Assembly (NCBI GenBank): GCA_963815375.1
Contig: CAWFGX010000005.1
Location: 1,240,001 to 1,304,000, forward strand
Direction: 5' to 3'
Origin: JASHPR01 sp963815375
GTDB lineage: Bacteria > Actinomycetota > Actinomycetes > Streptosporangiales > Streptosporangiaceae
DNA: 64,000 nucleotides
Positions 60,534 to 64,000 of the stretch are shown in pieces. The notes beneath the pieces were generated by a model that was given only the letters and a program-made list of their open reading frames with translations, searched no databases and was not told the origin of the DNA. Within the stretch, counting starts at the first letter, position 1. Each line of letters begins with the position of its first letter. Both the position numbers and the translations under genes were made by a program.

Positions 60534-61463
60534 CTAGCCCGTAGCCACGTCCCCGGTCAGTGCGGCGAGAACCATGTCGACGGGCCCGCCGTCCGCTGCC
60601 GGAGGCAGGCCCTCTCCGGGATGGTCATCACGGGAACGGGATTCGCCGGGTTCTCCCGGGATAGTGCGCGGCGAGCGGCGGAAGATCTCCGCAGCGGCCT
60701 GGTGGAACCCGTCAGGCAGGCCCGCGCTGGCCATGGTCGCTGCGATCTCCTCCATCTCGGCGACCCAGCGCCAGCCCTTGGTGATCGCCGCCCGGGCTGC
60801 GCCGCTCGACCTGTCGGCTAGTGCGGGCTGGGATAGCGCCCACTCAGCCAGCAGCACCTCCTCGACGCCCTCGGACCTGGCCATCGCACGCACGCCGAGC
60901 AGCAGCGCCGATGTCCCCTTAGTCCACGCCGCGTAGGCCATCTTGACGGCGGACGCCGACCAGGCGCCGCCGCTGATGACGCGGGTGTCCAGCGCGGTGC
61001 CCTCGAACAGCGCGCGAACGGCCTCTGCCTGCTCGCCGGACAGGTACAGGCGTGTGCCGCCGGCCCTTTCCGGCGGCAGGCCGATGATGCCGCCGTCGAC
61101 GTAGGTCGCCCCGCCCTCCTCCACCATCAGCGCCACCTCGCGGGCGGTGGCCGGGGAGATCGCGTTCGCGTCTACGAACAAGCCGCCGAATCCCTGCACA
61201 GCCCACGCTGTGTCCAGCGCCGCGTGCGGCGGGCAGATGGAAAGGATCACGTCAGCGCGCTCGGCCATCTCGGCGGCGGTGCCTGCGTCTGACAGCCCCG
61301 CGGCGCGGGCCCGCGCCGCAGTGTCCGGCCCGCGGCCCTCCGACGCCCACAGCACGGTATGCCCCGTGCCGGTCAGGCACTTCCCGACCGCTGCGCCCAT
61401 CTCCCCTGGATGCAGCAGCCCGATTACCCCCGCGTTCGCCATGCCCATGCCTGAGTCTGACAC
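60534..61463 (-). CDS. NAD(P)-dependent oxidoreductase (6-phosphogluconate dehydrogenase-like, DUF1932)
   Basis: A 309-residue protein. The Rossmann nucleotide site is GVIGLLHPGEMGAAVGKCL (GxxxPGxMG form), VILSICPPHAALD is the second strand, FVDANAISPATAREVALMVE matches the substrate-binding lysine/serine region of beta-hydroxyacid dehydrogenases, and the C terminus is DUF1932-like. Substrate unknown. Starts at 61463, 61448 or 61442 (MANAGVIG) are all possible; the last is closest to the domain. Confidence 0.86.
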   Translation of the reverse strand: MSDSGMGMANAGVIGLLHPGEMGAAVGKCLTGTGHTVLWASEGRGPDTAARARAAGLSDAGTAAEMAERADVILSICPPHAALDTAWAVQGFGGLFVDANAISPATAREVALMVEEGGATYVDGGIIGLPPERAGGTRLYLSGEQAEAVRALFEGTALDTRVISGGAWSASAVKMAYAAWTKGTSALLLGVRAMARSEGVEEVLLAEWALSQPALADRSSGAARAAITKGWRWVAEMEEIAATMASAGLPDGFHQAAAEIFRRSPRTIPGEPGESRSRDDHPGEGLPPAADGGPVDMVLAALTGDVATG

Positions 61464-61530
61464 GGATTACTGCCCAGGCAGGCGCATCTCCCCGGCCGGC
61501 TGGGGCTGACCGGGGAGACGCTGGCCGGGC

Positions 61531-62853
61531 TTACCAGGCGAGTTCGTAAGGGTCCTGCGCGATTCCGGGCAGTGGTGTCAGGTGGTCGCCGGTAAGGATG
61601 CCGCCGACGAGGATCACCTGGGTCCCCGAGGGGCTTACCCACAGGACACCCCCCATGTAGCCCTGAATTGCCCCGGCCACCTGCGACAGCGTGCCGAGGG
61701 TACTCACGACCATCCCGGTACTCACCGAGAACTCATCGATGGAGTCGTCGGTGTTGTATTTGCTATCTGGACGGTAAACAGCGCAGGCAATCCTGGTTGC
61801 GGCTGCTGTGAGGAAGACGTTCTCGCCGCAGGGGACGCCGTCGGGTGATGAGCCCGCAAGCTTGCTGGACTGCAGCAGGCTGCCGCCTGCGGTCGCGGTG
61901 TCGAGCAGCCGGATGCTGACGTTCTGGCCGTCGCTCCCGGCATCCTGCTCGAACGCCAGCGTCCGGCTGTCTGCCGCCCAGGAGAGCGGCTGGCCGAGCG
62001 GTTTGCTCAGGCCGATCCAGCCAGGACCCTGATAGGTCCACTGCTTCTCTGCTCCCGTCGCCAGCGTGAAGACCTGGATCTCCGGGTTCCGGGGCTGGAG
62101 CTGCCGGTCCTGCGAGGTGGTGCTCCATGGCGAGATGGCCACGGCGAGCTTGGTCGCGTCGGGGGAAAGGGCGATCCCGCTGACCGGGCTGCTGGCCGGC
62201 TCTTGCGGGATCGCCAGCGGGGTGAGCCGCGCCGTGCGGCTGGCCGGGCTGAAGCGGAGCAAGAAGAAGGCGGTCGGCTCGTCATTGCTGTCGACGCCTG
62301 AGCCGGTGTCCACAAACGGCTGGGCGGCGACGACGAAAGTCCGGTCGTCGCTGGCAGCGGTCACCCAGCTGAACGTGCCGTAGGGCGCTGGTGGTTTTAC
62401 GGTTGCCAGCACCGTGCCGTTCGCCGTGGCTCGGATGACGAGGTCGTTCAGCAGGCCGCCTGCGTAGTGGGGATAGGCGGAGGACCCCGACAGCGCCGCA
62501 TAGTACGGCGGAACGCCGGCCAGCGCTGCCTGATCAGCAGCGCTCAGCGGCGAGGGCGCTGGGCTTGGCGTGGACGCTGAGCTTGGCATCGCTCTGGGTG
62601 CGCCGCTGGGCCCGGCCGAGCCAGAGCGCGGCGAGCCGCCGGTAATGACCACCGACAGCGCCACCACGGCGGCGACCGCCGCGGCGGCCGCTACTGGCGC
62701 CATGAACCGCCAGAGTGCCCGGTGCCGCCGCAGGGGAAAGCCGCGGCGGCGCCAGGACCTGGCGGGCAGGTGCAGCGGCGGCGCGCTGTCGGCGGGCACT
62801 GTGTCAGCGGCCGCGTGGGTGGCCGCGCGGAGGCGTTCTTCGACGGTGTTCAT
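61531..62853 (-). CDS. Membrane-anchored beta-propeller-like protein, sigma factor partner
   Basis: A 440-residue protein, paralogous to the one at 55847-57097. Cytoplasmic N terminus (EERLRAATHAAADTV), TM helix (AAVAAVVALSVVITGG, about residues 57-73), a Ser/Pro/Ala linker, then repeats such as RTFVVAAQ, LRFSPASRTARLTPLAIP, ALSPDATKLAVAIS and ENVFLTAAATRIACAVYR. It overlaps the sigma factor gene by four bases. Presumed membrane partner or anti-sigma factor by position; ligand and mechanism unknown. Confidence 0.72.
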   Translation of the reverse strand: MNTVEERLRAATHAAADTVPADSAPPLHLPARSWRRRGFPLRRHRALWRFMAPVAAAAAVAAVVALSVVITGGSPRSGSAGPSGAPRAMPSSASTPSPAPSPLSAADQAALAGVPPYYAALSGSSAYPHYAGGLLNDLVIRATANGTVLATVKPPAPYGTFSWVTAASDDRTFVVAAQPFVDTGSGVDSNDEPTAFFLLRFSPASRTARLTPLAIPQEPASSPVSGIALSPDATKLAVAISPWSTTSQDRQLQPRNPEIQVFTLATGAEKQWTYQGPGWIGLSKPLGQPLSWAADSRTLAFEQDAGSDGQNVSIRLLDTATAGGSLLQSSKLAGSSPDGVPCGENVFLTAAATRIACAVYRPDSKYNTDDSIDEFSVSTGMVVSTLGTLSQVAGAIQGYMGGVLWVSPSGTQVILVGGILTGDHLTPLPGIAQDPYELAW

Positions 62854-63449
62854 CGGGCGTCCTCATGGAGAAGCTGGGCGAGCGCGCTGAGCCCGCGGGA
62901 CGTGGTGGACTTGACAGTGCCCTGGGCGACGCCCATGACGGCGGCGATCTCGGTTTCGGCCAGGTCGAGGTAGAAGCGAAGCACCAGCGCCTCCCTCTGC
63001 CGGGGCGGCAGCCGCCGGAGCGCGAGGAGCACCGCGCGGTGTTCCTCGCTGATCAGCGCCATGACTTCCGCAGACGCGGCGTCCGGCGGAGCAGCCTGTC
63101 TGGCGGCGCGCTGCTCAGCCCTGATCCGGCGGCGCAGTTCGGACCGGCACCGGTTCAGGATCGCCGAGCGGACATAGCTCAGCGCTCTGCTGGTGTCAGT
63201 CAGGTGGTTCCAGCGCCGGTACAGGCCAGAGAACGCATCCTGCACCGCGTCCTCTGCGGCAGCTCGGTCGCCGAGCATCACGACCGCGAGCCGGATCAGG
63301 CCCACCGCGTGGGCCTGGTAGATGTCGGAGACCGCGGACGCGGCGTCCGCAGCGCCGCCGGCCGGGTGGCGGGTGGCCTGGTCGCGGCCTGGCCACGGCG
63401 CTGCCAGCAAGTCAGTGCCGTCAGCGAGCTTGGGGGTGTCGGCTTCCAC
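62850..63449 (-). CDS. ECF-like sigma-70 family factor (SigE-like)
   Basis: A 199-residue sigma factor. Region 2: HAVGLIRLAVVMLGDRAAAE, VQDAFSGLYRRW. Region 4: LPPRQREALVLRFYLDLAET and GVAQGTVKSTTSRGLSALA. GTG at 63449 is the assumed start; a GTG/ATG slightly further inside is possible. The propeller protein gene overlaps its last four bases. The region 2 sequence is almost the same as in the adjacent broken copy at 63.7 kb, showing recent duplication. Confidence 0.92.
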   Translation of the reverse strand: MEADTPKLADGTDLLAAPWPGRDQATRHPAGGAADAASAVSDIYQAHAVGLIRLAVVMLGDRAAAEDAVQDAFSGLYRRWNHLTDTSRALSYVRSAILNRCRSELRRRIRAEQRAARQAAPPDAASAEVMALISEEHRAVLLALRRLPPRQREALVLRFYLDLAETEIAAVMGVAQGTVKSTTSRGLSALAQLLHEDAR

Positions 63450-63502
63450 GTATCAGAGACGCCGTGACGCCAGGCCGGTTGCCTGCGATCGGTGTGCTCA
63501 GG

Positions 63503-63865
63503 TTAGAACGCGAGCCACCCAATGCCTGTGGTTCCCGGGATTGCAGTGAACTGGCCTCCGCTGAGGACCCATACAATTCCTGGGCCGGGGCGACGTCAGG
63601 GCTGCCCGTCACGACGAGCACGTTTCCCGAGGTATCGCTCCAGTACAGCTGGTTGTATGCGTTCGGGCCGTTCGGGTCGTTCGCATGGATGACCCCGGTC
63701 GCCTTCCCCGTCGGCGCCGAGAACTCCTTGTCTAAGAGGAACGCCCGCCGGCGGTACAGTCAGCGGAACGCCTCCTGCACCACATCCTCGGCGGCTGCGC
63801 GATCGCCCAGCATCACGTGGGCAAGCCGGACCAGCCTGCGTCGGCCGGATCCGCGCCGTCCGGCC
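63503..63865 (-). pseudogene. Broken sigma/propeller cassette (sigma region 2 joined to propeller C terminus)
   Basis: Reading leftward, RLVRLAHVMLGDRAAAEDVV and QEAF match sigma region 2 of the neighbouring gene, then a TGA interrupts where neighbours have Ser-Gly, and LYRR follows. After about 63735 the sequence changes to KEFSAPTGKATGVIHAN and SGNVLVVTGSPDVAPAQELYG, the C-terminal part of the propeller family. One base is missing after ELYG; in the next frame VLSGGQFTAIPGTTG continues to a TAA at 63503-63505. So an internal deletion removed the rest of the sigma and most of the partner, followed by decay. Confidence 0.85.
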
Positions 63866-64000
63866 CGGGCGCGGTGGCGGCGCGTAGCGCCGCTGGTGCC
63901 GCTTGTGAGCTTGAGGTTGGTTGCCCATGACACAGAGACTCATATCGCGCCGACCCGCTGCTTCGCCGGTAGCTTGCGCTGACAGCTGATGCGCTCGGGT

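Overview
The window is about 64 kb of chromosome from a high-G+C actinomycete. Evidence: third codon positions are almost all G or C, GTG starts are common, and actinobacterial families recur (DUF4193, a four-gene 'conservon', the imuA'-imuB-dnaE2 mutasome, coproporphyrin-type ferrochelatase with C-terminal cysteines). The gene content would fit Streptosporangiales or a relative, but the genus cannot be fixed from the sequence alone. There is no rRNA, phage, insertion sequence or CRISPR array; one tRNA is present.

Left part (1-23 kb): end of a ferrochelatase gene, an inositol-phosphatase-like gene, a membrane pseudokinase, DUF4193, a type-B carboxylesterase divergent from an aldo-keto reductase, an APC permease, an FHA protein divergent from an acyl-CoA dehydrogenase, an orphan substrate-binding lipoprotein, tRNA(CAT), the conservon cvnABCD (11.8-16.6 kb), a GT-C type membrane glycosyltransferase, and a zinc/manganese-type ABC operon with two permeases behind a candidate Zur site, ending against a rhomboid-like gene.

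Middle (23-35 kb): the SOS mutasome imuA'-imuB-dnaE2, with a near-perfect LexA box inside its promoter and an apparently leaderless first gene. It is followed by accessory minus-strand genes (DUF427, HAD phosphatase, IclR, methyltransferase, TetR plus membrane protein, class V aminotransferase-like protein, GH18-like secreted protein).

Right-centre (35-56 kb): a housekeeping block, lepA, hemW, hrcA-dnaJ-rsmE behind a CIRCE element, HIT protein, phoH-ybeY-corC, a cytidine-deaminase-like pseudoenzyme, era, recO-uppS and glyS. It covers translation, heat shock, rRNA maturation and cell-wall lipid carrier synthesis. Several of these genes have a -10-like box 6-8 bases before the start codon, suggesting leaderless transcripts.

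Right end (56-64 kb): an accessory region with two ECF-like sigma factors, each translationally coupled to a membrane-anchored beta-propeller-like protein. A third sigma/membrane-protein pair lies at 42.9-44.4 kb. A further cassette at 63.5-63.9 kb is broken: sigma region 2 has been joined by deletion to the C-terminal end of its partner. Between them lie a LacI relic, a TauD-type dioxygenase, a lower-G+C LysM protein that may be a type VII-type secreted protein, and a dehydrogenase. The most interesting items for follow-up are the sigma/propeller family, the SOS leaderless promoter, an AT-rich codon island inside phoH, and a perfect 18-bp-stem hairpin beside an orphan AbiEi/DUF559 gene.
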